From contig NZ_LHVE01000009.1 in NCBI RefSeq assembly GCF_001269655.1, forward strand, positions 186,001 to 250,000: 64,000 nt of DNA, written 5' to 3'. The notes under the pieces were generated by a model, which worked only from the letters and a program-made list of their open reading frames with translations, did not search any database and had not been told where the DNA came from. Shown one piece after another: positions 1-8,138 of the stretch (its first letter is position 1; each line of letters begins with the position of its first letter). The position numbers and the translations under genes were made by a program. This DNA comes from Pseudomonas thivervalensis (lineage in GTDB: Bacteria; Pseudomonadota; Gammaproteobacteria; Pseudomonadales; Pseudomonadaceae).

Positions 1-1
1 G

Positions 2-1219
2 GAGGCCGAAGTGGTTGTCATCGGTGGCGGATTCTCCGGCATCAATACCGCGTTGGAACTGGCCGAGCGGGGAGTGACGGACGTGGTCGTGCTGGAAGCC
101 CGCTACCTGGGTTTTGGCGGCTCGGGACGCAATGGCGGCCACGTGATGGCCGGGATCGGCCATGACCTGGAGAAGATTCGCAAGAGCGTCGGGGAGGAGG
201 GGCTCAAGGCGATTTTCGAGATCAGCGACCTGGGGGCCTCGATCATCCAGAGTCGCATCCAGCGTTATCAGATTGACGCGGATTTCTGTCATGGCTACGG
301 CTATCTGGGCTTCAACAAGCGTCAGGGACGCCTGTTGCAGGCCTGGGAAAAGGAATACAAGCAGCTCAACCCGGAACATGAAATTGCCTACCTTGAAGGC
401 ACCGAGGTCAGGAGCATTGTCGGTTCCGACGTGTACAGCTGTGCCCTCAAACACATGGGCAATGGGCATATCCACTCGCTGAACATGCTGTTGGGGGCGG
501 CCAAGGCGCTGGTGGGCCTGGGTGGCCGAATCTATGAAAACACCCCCGTGCTTGAAGTGACCTACGGCGACACCATCACCGTGCGCACGGCCAAGGGATC
601 AGTGCGAGCGAAAAAGATCCTCTGGTCCTGCGGCGCATTTCTCGATCGCCTGGAGCCCGAGCTGCACAAGACAATGGTCAGCACCTATGCCTTTCAACTG
701 GTGACGGAGCCGCTGCCCACCTCGCTGATCGAGCAAATCAGCCCGATTCGAGGGGCCTTCAGCGATGTTCGCCCGGTGATCGAATACTACCGGGTAACCC
801 CCGAAAATCGTCTGCTGTTCGGTTCCGCGACGCGCCTGGTCGAGTACATCCCCAATGATTTGAAAGTGTGGAATCGCAATCTGATGCTCAAGGTTTTTCC
901 ATACCTTGAGCACGTGAAAATTGACTTGGCCTGGGGCGGACCGATGGAGTGCAGCGCCAACCTGTTCCCGCAAATCGGCACGTTGCCCGGGCGCAACAAC
1001 GCTTATTTCGTCCAGGGGTACTCGGGCTTTGGCGTGACGCCGAGCCACGTGGTCAGCCGCGTCATTGCCGACGGGATGACCAGCGGGTCGCAGCATTGGG
1101 ATGTGATGAGTGCCATTCCTCGCACACGCATTCCAGGCAAAGACCATTGGCGCAACCTGATCTGCACCCTGGGCAAGGCCAGTCATCAACTGGCGGGCTA
1201 CCGCAACGGTCGCCGCTGA
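2..1219 (+). CDS. FAD-dependent oxidoreductase, DAO family (5' end outside window)
   Basis: This gene is already open at the window edge; the visible part is 405 codons and lacks the true start. The first visible residues contain the dinucleotide-binding motif VVIGGGFSGINTALELAERG, which binds the ADP part of FAD, followed by GGSGRNGGHVMAG, the second FAD contact typical of the DadA/PuuB/OrdL branch. The C-terminal part YFVQGYSGFGVTPSHV is the usual FAD-closing segment of these flavoproteins. Family members oxidise secondary amines, gamma-glutamylputrescine or D-amino acids in the cytoplasm. The substrate cannot be read from sequence. A channel-protein gene follows 77 bp downstream on the same strand. 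Confidence 0.85.
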   Translation, partial: EAEVVVIGGGFSGINTALELAERGVTDVVVLEARYLGFGGSGRNGGHVMAGIGHDLEKIRKSVGEEGLKAIFEISDLGASIIQSRIQRYQIDADFCHGYGYLGFNKRQGRLLQAWEKEYKQLNPEHEIAYLEGTEVRSIVGSDVYSCALKHMGNGHIHSLNMLLGAAKALVGLGGRIYENTPVLEVTYGDTITVRTAKGSVRAKKILWSCGAFLDRLEPELHKTMVSTYAFQLVTEPLPTSLIEQISPIRGAFSDVRPVIEYYRVTPENRLLFGSATRLVEYIPNDLKVWNRNLMLKVFPYLEHVKIDLAWGGPMECSANLFPQIGTLPGRNNAYFVQGYSGFGVTPSHVVSRVIADGMTSGSQHWDVMSAIPRTRIPGKDHWRNLICTLGKASHQLAGYRNGRR

Positions 1220-1296
1220 CACGCTTTATCCATGACCTGATCGGCGCTGCCTGACGGCGCCATTGCTTCTCCCTTTCTGACATCGGAGTACGGCCT

Positions 1297-2613
1297 ATGC
1301 ACGCCTATAGAAAAACAATCGTTGTGCTTTCGCTCGCCTGCGTCGCTGTTCCAGGCCTGGCACAACCGCTTTACAACGATGGGACGACAGAGGTCGACGC
1401 GCGTTTGCTGGCGTTGGCTGGCGCGTTCTACAGCGGTGAAAATTATTCCCAATCGGGGACCCGCGGTGAGGGTTCCAGCCGCTGGCAGGAAGCGGTGCTG
1501 CAGTACGGCCTTGATTGGCGCCATACCCTCGACGCCGGTTCGCAGCTCTATGGCTCGCTGAACTGGGTCAGCTCCGCGACCTTTGGCGATGGCGATCCGG
1601 CGGGTTGGACCTCAGGTGACGAGCGCAGGACAAAAGTCGAAGACGCCTACACGGGTTGGCGCTCTGGCACACTGTTCAGTGCCTTGGGCGAGAACGGCGT
1701 GGACCTGTCGGTCGGCCGGCAGAATATCGTAATCGGCGACGGCTTTCTGGTCAGTGGTGATGCCCTGAACCTGGGCAAGGAATTTCTCGACGGCCAGGCC
1801 AATCGAGGTGGGGCTTACTACCTGACCGGTCGCAAGGCATTCGACCGCACGGCCGTGCTGCGCCTGGGTGGCCAACAGGGTTGGCGCGGCGACTTGATGT
1901 GGCTCAAGTCTGACAATCCGGCCCAGGCCAGTCCGGAATTGGCCGTCGGTACGCTGGAACATGTCAGCCCCCAAGGCACCCTTGGCCTGACCTACCTGAA
2001 CGTCACCGACACCGACCAGGCCATGGCCGACATGCTGTTTCCCGACCGTAAGGGCATGCAGCTCTATAGCGTGAGAGGTCAGGGCAATGCGGGTGTTCCC
2101 GGGTTATTCCTGGCGGGTGAATACGCCTGGGAACAGAAGGACAGCGCCAGGGAGAACGCCTGGTACCTGGAAGCCGGCTGGACCTTTGCCGACCTGCCCG
2201 GCGCGCCTTCGATCAACTACCGCTACAGCCGTTTTTCCGAGGGTTACGACCCGCTTTTTTATGGGAACGGCCGGGCGCTGGGCACTTGGTTCCAGGGTGA
2301 AGTCGCGGCCAATTATGCGGGGCCGTTCAACAGCAACGCGGCCGTGCAGCATCTGGGTTTGAAGGTCGCTGCCGCCGACGACCTCAAGTTGGGGATGTTG
2401 CTCTACGCCTTCCGTACGCTCGACACCAGCCGCAACCAGCTTGATGCCGATGAGGCGGATTTCTATGCCGAATGGGCGATCGACCAGCACTGGACCCTGA
2501 TGCCATTGGTCGGCCTCTACAAGCCGAAGCAGAGTTCGGCGGACGGTGGGACGCAAGTGGGCAATAGCCGCACCAATCTTTACGGTCAGGTGCTGGTGGC
2601 GTGGGCGTTCTAA
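1297..2613 (+). CDS. Outer-membrane channel protein, alginate-export/porin type
   Basis: The 438-residue product starts with a cleavable signal peptide (MHAYRKTIVVLSLACVAVPGLAQ, cut likely near residue 22) and ends in the aromatic residue of VLVAWAF, the classical C-terminal signature for beta-barrel assembly. The body is made of alternating short beta strands with many Gly, Tyr and Trp residues. This fits a monomeric outer-membrane barrel related to the alginate-export-like proteins found beside catabolic genes in Pseudomonas. It follows the FAD oxidoreductase gene by 77 bp and may admit that enzyme's substrate; this is inferred from position only. Start chosen at the ATG after the GGAG-like sequence near 1286. 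Confidence 0.75.
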   Translation: MHAYRKTIVVLSLACVAVPGLAQPLYNDGTTEVDARLLALAGAFYSGENYSQSGTRGEGSSRWQEAVLQYGLDWRHTLDAGSQLYGSLNWVSSATFGDGDPAGWTSGDERRTKVEDAYTGWRSGTLFSALGENGVDLSVGRQNIVIGDGFLVSGDALNLGKEFLDGQANRGGAYYLTGRKAFDRTAVLRLGGQQGWRGDLMWLKSDNPAQASPELAVGTLEHVSPQGTLGLTYLNVTDTDQAMADMLFPDRKGMQLYSVRGQGNAGVPGLFLAGEYAWEQKDSARENAWYLEAGWTFADLPGAPSINYRYSRFSEGYDPLFYGNGRALGTWFQGEVAANYAGPFNSNAAVQHLGLKVAAADDLKLGMLLYAFRTLDTSRNQLDADEADFYAEWAIDQHWTLMPLVGLYKPKQSSADGGTQVGNSRTNLYGQVLVAWAF

Positions 2614-2664
2614 ACCAATGGGGCTGCCTCCGGCTATGACTCAACCTTGCGACTGGCACAGATT

Positions 2665-2700
2665 CCCTTGTGGGGGCGAGCAGGCTCGCTCCCACAAGGG
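2665..2700. repeat. REP-type hairpin between convergent genes
   Basis: CCCTTGTGGG (2665-2674) and CCCACAAGGG (2691-2700) are perfect inverted arms around a GGCGAGCAGGCTCGCT core. This is the GGAGCGAGC class of Pseudomonas REP sequence. It lies between a plus-strand channel gene and a minus-strand gene, where such hairpins often end transcription in both directions. Confidence 0.8.
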
Positions 2701-2737
2701 GGCGGGTATGGCCTGACCTTGCCGAGGCCGCCTGGTC

Positions 2738-3226
2738 TCAGGAAGCGTCCTGCTGATAGGTGCAACCCACGTAGAGGTCGCTGTCCTTGTTTTCGGTGGA
2801 AACCACCCGCAGGGTCGCGCCGTTGTCGAGGTTGCGCTGGTAGTCCACGTAGCCGTCGGTATCCAGGGTTTTTTCCAGTTTCAGCGCGCTGGCGAGTTTC
2901 TCCGCATCGGCCTTCGGGTTGCCGCTCTTGGCCTGGAGAAAGAAGCTGAAGCGGTCGGTCATCACCAGGGTGGTCGACGACACGCCGTGCACCGTCACCG
3001 CCGGAGCGGTTTGCCAGGCGCCACCGCCCCATGGGGTGTGTGCTTCATCCTTGGCTAGCGACACTTGCTCGGCGTCCACCAGACCGTTGAATTCGCTGAC
3101 CTGCTGCGCACTGGCCTGGCACTGCGCCAAGGCCTTGAACAGATCGCTGTGGCTCGGGGTGGAAGCCAGGACAGGGGCGGTGGACAGGCACCCGGCCAGG
3201 GCGATGGGACCAAGAGAGAGTTTCAT
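2738..3226 (-). CDS. Small exported hypothetical protein
   Basis: A 162-residue product with an N-terminal signal sequence (MKLSLGPIALAGCLSTAPVLA, cleavage likely after residue 21-22). The segment LALAGC-like around residue 10-13 could also be read as a lipobox, but the hydrophobic stretch continues past the Cys, so ordinary signal peptidase I cleavage is more likely. The mature part has two cysteines (one near QCQAS, one in the final GCTYQQDAS) that may form a disulfide. I recognise no family. AAGGA precedes the ATG by 8 bp. It is a single gene converging on the channel gene across the REP hairpin. Confidence 0.65.
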   Translation of the reverse strand: MKLSLGPIALAGCLSTAPVLASTPSHSDLFKALAQCQASAQQVSEFNGLVDAEQVSLAKDEAHTPWGGGAWQTAPAVTVHGVSSTTLVMTDRFSFFLQAKSGNPKADAEKLASALKLEKTLDTDGYVDYQRNLDNGATLRVVSTENKDSDLYVGCTYQQDAS

Positions 3227-3566
3227 GAGGACATCCTTGCTCAGTTGAATAAAAGTCGATGGTTACCCGAGGTGAATGGCAGCGGGCCTCGACCATGAAC
3301 GGCTTGCCCGACTGCATACGGGGCTGGGCTGCGGTCGAAAGATTGCCATTGCGGACGTGAATATGCCATCAGGATATCTTTGGAAAAAGCTCAGGGGGGC
3401 GTCATAAACGGATTGCGTCAGTCGTAGCCGCTCTCCAAGGAGAGTATTTCTTTTGGGCACTGGCACAGCGTGGCCGCTAAAGCCCCCTTTCTGGCCTCCC
3501 ATAACCTCAACGGCGTAGTAGCGCTGCCGTAACGTGCACCTGACTGCGCACGCGAAGGAGCGTCTG
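3227..3566. other. Intergenic region between divergent genes
   Basis: This 340 bp gap separates the minus-strand small exported protein gene from the plus-strand PLP protein gene. I see no convincing gene in it. A short dyad, CTCTCC-AA-GGAGAG, lies at 3431-3444 followed by a T-rich stretch. The ribosome binding site AAGGAG for the next gene is at 3555-3560. Confidence 0.5.
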
Positions 3567-4841
3567 ATGAACCGTAGAACCTTTATGCTCGGCACCGCAG
3601 GAGTGGGTGCCTTGATGGCAGGGGCGGGAGCGCTGTTGCGCCCGGGCGACCGGGGCAGCCCCTACAATGAGTACTTCCGCGCGTTGAACCAGGAGCTGAA
3701 GGTCCATGGGCCGATGCGGCCCGTGATGCTGATCGACCTCGACCTGCTCGATCACAACATCAATGTGGTCATGCAATCGGTCAAGCGTGCAGGTAAACAC
3801 TTGCGCCTGGTGGAAAAATCCCTGCCGTCACCGGGGCTGCTGTCGTATATCGCCAAACGCACCGATACCCGGCGGCTGATGTCGTTTCATCAGCCGTTCC
3901 TCAATCACGATGCGGTGACGTTTCCTGAGTCCGACGTCCTGCTCGGCAAACCGCTGCCGGTACGCTCAGCCGAGTTGTTCTACCAGACCCACAAGGGCAC
4001 CTTCGACCCTGCCAGGCAATTGCAATGGCTGCTCGACACCCCCCAGCGGCTGATGGAATACCGGACATTGGCCCAGGGCCTGGGCATTCGCATGCGGGTC
4101 AATATCGAGCTGGATGTCGGCCTGCATCGCGGTGGCGTGTCCGATCAAGCCGTGCTCGGCGAGATGCTGACGCTGATCAGCGCCCATCCACAGCATCTCG
4201 AATTTTCAGGCTTCATGGGGTATGACCCGTTCGTCGGCATGGGCGTGCCCAGGGTTCTCGGCTCGTCCCAGGCGTTGTTCGACCAGGTGATGGTCATTTA
4301 CAACAGTCATGTGAACTACCTACGTGAACATTTCCCGGCGCTTTGGCACGACGGGCTCACGCTCAATACCGCCGGCAGCCCCAGCTACCGCATCCATGAA
4401 CAGGAACGCCTGAGCAGCGAGGTCTCGGTGGGGACGGCGTTTCTCAAGCCGACCCATTACGACCTGCCATCCCTGGCCGAGCATGTGCCGGCGGCCTTTA
4501 TCGCGACGCCCGTATTGAAGAGCACCGGCGCCGTCAATTTTCCCGCCCTGGATGACAAGTCCCGGTTGTTCTCCTGGTGGAATCCGAATCAGCGCGGAAC
4601 ATTCTTCATCTACGGCGGCAATTGGATGGCCGAGTTCGAGTCTCCCTCGGGGCTGCAAAGTAACGAGCTCTACGGGCGCAGTTCCAATCAGGAAATGGTC
4701 AACGGCTCGCCGGCGGTAGGGTTGAGCGTCGAGGACCAGGTGTTTTTACGGCCAACCCAGACCGAGTCCGTGCTGCTGCAGTTTGGCGATTTGCTGGCCG
4801 TGCGCGGGGGGAAGATTGTCGAAACCTGGTCCGTGTATTGA
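3567..4841 (+). CDS. Tat-exported PLP-dependent protein, alanine racemase/DSD1 fold
   Basis: A 424-residue protein beginning MNRRTFMLGTAGVGALMAGAGALL, which has the twin-arginine pattern (RRTF) and a following hydrophobic stretch, so export folded through Tat is likely. Residues about 50-300 resemble the N-terminal barrel of the D-threonine aldolase / D-serine dehydratase (DSD1) family. Lys84 in LRLVEKSLPSPG is the probable Schiff-base lysine, and the segment INIELDVGLHRGGV-like near residue 185 is the barrel strand typical of this fold. Actual substrate unknown; a D-amino acid is the family expectation. AAGGAG sits 6 bp before the chosen ATG, which decides the start against an upstream in-frame ATG. 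It converges with the next gene with a 27 bp gap. Confidence 0.75.
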   Translation: MNRRTFMLGTAGVGALMAGAGALLRPGDRGSPYNEYFRALNQELKVHGPMRPVMLIDLDLLDHNINVVMQSVKRAGKHLRLVEKSLPSPGLLSYIAKRTDTRRLMSFHQPFLNHDAVTFPESDVLLGKPLPVRSAELFYQTHKGTFDPARQLQWLLDTPQRLMEYRTLAQGLGIRMRVNIELDVGLHRGGVSDQAVLGEMLTLISAHPQHLEFSGFMGYDPFVGMGVPRVLGSSQALFDQVMVIYNSHVNYLREHFPALWHDGLTLNTAGSPSYRIHEQERLSSEVSVGTAFLKPTHYDLPSLAEHVPAAFIATPVLKSTGAVNFPALDDKSRLFSWWNPNQRGTFFIYGGNWMAEFESPSGLQSNELYGRSSNQEMVNGSPAVGLSVEDQVFLRPTQTESVLLQFGDLLAVRGGKIVETWSVY

Positions 4842-4868
4842 CGTTGCCTGTGACGTGTTTGGCCGTGA

Positions 4869-6089
4869 TCAAATCTTGCCTCGCAGCAGAAACAACACCA
4901 ACGCGATCAGGCAGGCCGTCGCCTGAATCCCGCCCAGCGTCGTGATCGGCGCGAAGCTCAAGACCGAGGCCAGCCAGGTGGCCAGCGCAGCCGCCCCCAT
5001 CGAAAGAAAACCCAGCAGCGCGGAGGCTATCCCGGCTTCCTTGCCGAAAGGGCCCATGGCGATGGCCGTGCCCAGCGGATTGGCCAGGCCCATGCCCCAA
5101 AGGAACGTGACCATCGAAAGGGCATACCACCACAGCCCAGGCTCGGCCGGACCCACGAGAAGCAGGCCGCCTCCAATCATGGCGCAGGTTATGCCCAGCA
5201 GCGTGACGATCCGGGCGCCAAGATGATGGGCCAGTCGCGGCGCCGCCATACCGGCCGCGAACACCACAAATACCGTCGAGGCGAAGTACAAACCGGTCTG
5301 CACCGATGTCAGGCCGAAGCCTTGCATCAGGATCGCGGGCGCCGCCGCGAACGAGGCGAACAGGCCGCTCAGCAGCAGGCCCATGGACAGGGCAGGGAGG
5401 ATGAAGCGCTTATCCACTGCCAGTCGGCAATAGGCGAGCACCACGCTCTTGGCCGAGTGGGGGGCGCGGCGATCGGCGGGGTGGGTTTCCCCAAGGTCGC
5501 GCACGTAGAAAAACGCCAGAGCAACGGCGGCCAGTCCCACCAGGATGAAGATGGCACGCCAGCCGAGCGTGACGGCCAGGACACTGCCGGCCAGCGGCGA
5601 AAAGCCCGGTGCCGCGGCGGTGGCGATCATCGTCAGCGACAGGGCGCGGGCGAGTGTCTCGCCTTCGAACAGATCCCGTGCGATGGCCCGCGACAGCACG
5701 GAGGCCGCGCACACGCCCAGCGCCTGTACGACGCGGCCGGCGATCAACACATCGAGCGTGCTGGCAAAGCCGGCGATGACAGTACCAACGACGAACACCG
5801 ACAGCCCGCCCAGCACCAGCTTCTGGCGCCCGTAGCGGTCGGCCAATGGCCCGACCACCAACTGGCCCAAGGCGAACGCGATGAAGAAGCTGGACAGCGT
5901 CAGGCCGAGTTCGCGAGCCGTCACGCCCAGGTCCTCACCGATCACCGCAAACGCCGGGAGGATGATGTTGGTCGAGAGCATGCTGATCGCTGCCAGGCCT
6001 GCAAGCAGCGCGACAATCTTTCCGGTCAACGGTTGGCTGGAGGCGTGGGGTTGCGTACTGGCAATCGCCAATGAAGTTCGGGCTTCCAT
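4869..6089 (-). CDS. MFS multidrug exporter, Bcr/CflA type
   Basis: A 406-residue inner-membrane protein with 12 predicted hydrophobic segments. The motif GQLVVGPLADRYGRQKLVLGG (near residue 75) is the loop 2-3 MFS signature in the form seen in Bcr/CflA drug:H+ antiporters, and SRAIARDLFEGE in the central half also matches that family. The likely role is proton-coupled efflux of small toxic compounds such as chloramphenicol, bicyclomycin or sulfonamides; specificity is not readable. AGGA precedes the start by 8 bp. Its 5' flank carries repeated ATGATGATCGT elements that may bind a regulator. No regulator gene is adjacent. Confidence 0.85.
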   Translation of the reverse strand: MEARTSLAIASTQPHASSQPLTGKIVALLAGLAAISMLSTNIILPAFAVIGEDLGVTARELGLTLSSFFIAFALGQLVVGPLADRYGRQKLVLGGLSVFVVGTVIAGFASTLDVLIAGRVVQALGVCAASVLSRAIARDLFEGETLARALSLTMIATAAAPGFSPLAGSVLAVTLGWRAIFILVGLAAVALAFFYVRDLGETHPADRRAPHSAKSVVLAYCRLAVDKRFILPALSMGLLLSGLFASFAAAPAILMQGFGLTSVQTGLYFASTVFVVFAAGMAAPRLAHHLGARIVTLLGITCAMIGGGLLLVGPAEPGLWWYALSMVTFLWGMGLANPLGTAIAMGPFGKEAGIASALLGFLSMGAAALATWLASVLSFAPITTLGGIQATACLIALVLFLLRGKI

Positions 6090-6187
6090 ACGTCATTTCC
6101 TGCGCGTGTGATTGACGTGGACAAAACGTTGATGCCAAACGCTCCGACTCCAGTTCGCGAACCCGTTGTCGTCGAGTTGATATCCAC

Positions 6188-6229
6188 ATGATGATCGTAA
6201 TATTTTGGCTAAATATGATGATCGTCATC
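6188..6229. promoter_or_regulatory. Repeated element upstream of the Bcr/CflA exporter gene
   Basis: ATGATGATCGT occurs at 6188-6198 and again at 6215-6225, start-to-start spacing 27 bp. The second copy extends into the dyad GATGA-TCG-TCATC (6217-6229). They lie 99-140 bp before the minus-strand start. A repressor operator is the likely reading, but no regulator is encoded next to it. Confidence 0.4.
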
Positions 6230-6339
6230 TCTGTCGTCAAGCTAAATATCGGGAATACGCAGGTGGGACCGATGAGGGACAATGGGGGCCAATGCATTGA
6301 CCCCCTCGCCAGCTTCATGGCGATGCATCGAACCGCCGG

Positions 6340-7266
6340 TTATTTGTAATGTTGCTCGAACGCAGCCAACTGCTCAGGCTTGATCAACTGGAAGGGTACC
6401 CAGACGTCCGTTTCCACTGGCTCGCCCTTGATCATCTTGAGGGCTGCCTGTACCGCGCTGGTCGCCTGGGCCTTGGGGTCCTGGAACACCGAGGCGACCA
6501 GCATCCCGCGCTTGATCGCCGCCAGGCCGTCCGGCAAGCCGTCGATGCCGACAATCGCAACCTCGCCCTTGGCCTTGCCGGCCTGCTGCAAGGCCATGGC
6601 GGCGCCGATGGCCATCTCGTCGTTGTTGGCGACGATGGCATCGAAACGACTCCCGGCCAATAACCAGTTGCTGGTCAGGTCCATTCCTTTGTTGCGCTGC
6701 CACTCGGCACTTTGCTGTTCGACGATCTTGATCCCGGGATAATCCTTGAGCACCTGTTTGACGCCTTCGGTGCGGTCGTGGGTAGCGTTTTGCGCCAGGT
6801 CACCCATGATGATCGCCAGGTTGCCCTTGCCGCCGAGTTTTTCGGCCAGGTAGCGCATCTGTAGCTGTCCGGCCTCGATGTCATTGGACGCCACGGTGAC
6901 GACGCCTTTGGGCAAGGTGCGCTCGTCCGGGTGACGGTTGACGTAGACCAGCGGCGTCTTCGCGTCGACCGCGGCGCGGGTGATGTTGGCGGTGGCGGAG
7001 GTGTCCACCGGCAGGACAATGACCGCATCGACTTGCTGGTTGATGAACCCCTGGACTTGATTGAGTTGGCGCACCACATCGCCTTGGGCGTCCTCGAACT
7101 GGATCTGCACGTTTTCCTTTTTTGCGGCCTCGTCCAGGCCGTTACGTACGTAGGTCATGAAGTTGTCGTCGACCCTGGCGATGCTGACGCCGATGCGATA
7201 GTCGGCGGCGGCCCATTGGCTGAAGAGCGACAGCAGGGTGGCGAAAAGCAGTGTGCAACGACGCAT
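6340..7266 (-). CDS. Periplasmic sugar/inositol-binding protein of an ABC transporter
   Basis: The 308-residue product has a signal peptide (MRRCTLLFATLLSLFSQWAAA, cleavage near residue 21) and then the two-lobed periplasmic-binding-protein type I fold: YRIGVSIARVDDNFMTYVRNG at the start, VDAVIVLPVDTSA near 80-95, VYVNRHPDE, and FDAIVANNDEMAIGAAMALQ near 210. This pattern is that of ribose/inositol/rhizopine-binding proteins (MocB/IbpA-like). It is the last gene of a three-gene minus-strand unit after a dehydrogenase and an isomerase. No ATPase or permease gene lies nearby, so the protein must use a transporter encoded elsewhere or be a remnant of a fuller operon. AAGGACA precedes the ATG. 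Confidence 0.8.
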   Translation of the reverse strand: MRRCTLLFATLLSLFSQWAAADYRIGVSIARVDDNFMTYVRNGLDEAAKKENVQIQFEDAQGDVVRQLNQVQGFINQQVDAVIVLPVDTSATANITRAAVDAKTPLVYVNRHPDERTLPKGVVTVASNDIEAGQLQMRYLAEKLGGKGNLAIIMGDLAQNATHDRTEGVKQVLKDYPGIKIVEQQSAEWQRNKGMDLTSNWLLAGSRFDAIVANNDEMAIGAAMALQQAGKAKGEVAIVGIDGLPDGLAAIKRGMLVASVFQDPKAQATSAVQAALKMIKGEPVETDVWVPFQLIKPEQLAAFEQHYK

Positions 7267-7346
7267 GATGGTTGTCCTTTTGTTGTTATGAGTTGAAACG
7301 TCACCAGGAGATGAAAATCTGCCGCGTGTTGAGTTCGTCGCGGGCT

Positions 7347-8138
7347 TTATCCATCCAGCGTGAAGGCCTGCTTGAAACGCTCGAGCGCGACCTCGCTGTC
7401 ACCGCTGGCCCAGCCTTCCAGGCCGACGACACCGCTGTATCCCATGCCGAACAAGGCCCTGGCAATGGCGGGATAGTGGATCTCGCCGGTGCCGGGTTCC
7501 CTGCGCCCCGGGACGTCGGCGACCTGGATTTCACCGATGGCGCTGCCGGCGCGCTGGATCAGTTCGATCAGGTTTCCTTCGCCGATCTGGGCGTGATACA
7601 GGTCCAGGTTCATCTTCAGGTGCGGGCTGCCCACGGCCTCGATCAACGCCAAGGTATCGTCAGCGCGAGCGAAAGGCGTGCCCGGATGGTCGACTTCAGT
7701 GTTGAGGTTTTCCAGCAGGAACACCCGGCCCGCGTCTTCCCCCAAGCGGGCGATTTTTTCCAGTGTCTTGCAGGCGCTCAACCACATGCGGCCGGTGGTC
7801 TGGGCCACGGGTTTGACCGGCAAGCCTTGATCACCCAGGCCGGTGCCGTGCAGGTTCAGGCTTGGGCAACCCAAATGAGCGGCGACGGCCAGGGATTCCT
7901 GGGCGCTGTCGAGCAGTTGCCGGATATCGTCGGGGTCGGTCAGGTTGCCCGACAGGTAGCCGGTCATGGAGGTGAAGTCTGCGCCGGTCGCCGCGAGGGC
8001 TTGGATGTCTTTGGTCGCCCAGTTCCAGATCTCGACGCTGAAGCCCAGCGCGTGGATGCGTTTGACCCGTTCGGTAAAGGGCAGGTCGAGGAAGACCATC
8101 TCGGCGCTGATCGCCAGTTTGAACGGTATGAAACTCAT
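7347..8138 (-). CDS. TIM-barrel sugar isomerase/epimerase, Hyi/MocC-like
   Basis: A 263-residue cytosolic protein of the xylose-isomerase-like TIM barrel superfamily. VFLLENLNTEVDHPGTPF, LKMNLDLYHAQIGEGNL and IGEIQVADVPGRREPGTGEI match the metal-binding strands of hydroxypyruvate isomerases and of the MocC/IolE group: the Glu of LLEN, the Asp and His of DLYH, and the Gln/Asp of IQVAD are likely metal and substrate ligands. In a cluster with an inositol-dehydrogenase-like protein the reaction is probably an isomerisation or dehydration of an oxidised cyclitol or sugar. Its ATG overlaps the stop of the upstream dehydrogenase gene (ATGA), so the two are translationally coupled. Confidence 0.75.
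   Translation of the reverse strand: MSFIPFKLAISAEMVFLDLPFTERVKRIHALGFSVEIWNWATKDIQALAATGADFTSMTGYLSGNLTDPDDIRQLLDSAQESLAVAAHLGCPSLNLHGTGLGDQGLPVKPVAQTTGRMWLSACKTLEKIARLGEDAGRVFLLENLNTEVDHPGTPFARADDTLALIEAVGSPHLKMNLDLYHAQIGEGNLIELIQRAGSAIGEIQVADVPGRREPGTGEIHYPAIARALFGMGYSGVVGLEGWASGDSEVALERFKQAFTLDG

Noticed and set aside
1243..1261. Hairpin GGCGC/GCGCC between the first two genes
   Set aside because: Only a 5 bp stem and no T-run; too weak to call a terminator.
3263..3595. Minus-strand open frame in the gap before the PLP protein
   Set aside because: Overlaps the start and ribosome site of the next gene; composition and lack of start signal argue against coding.
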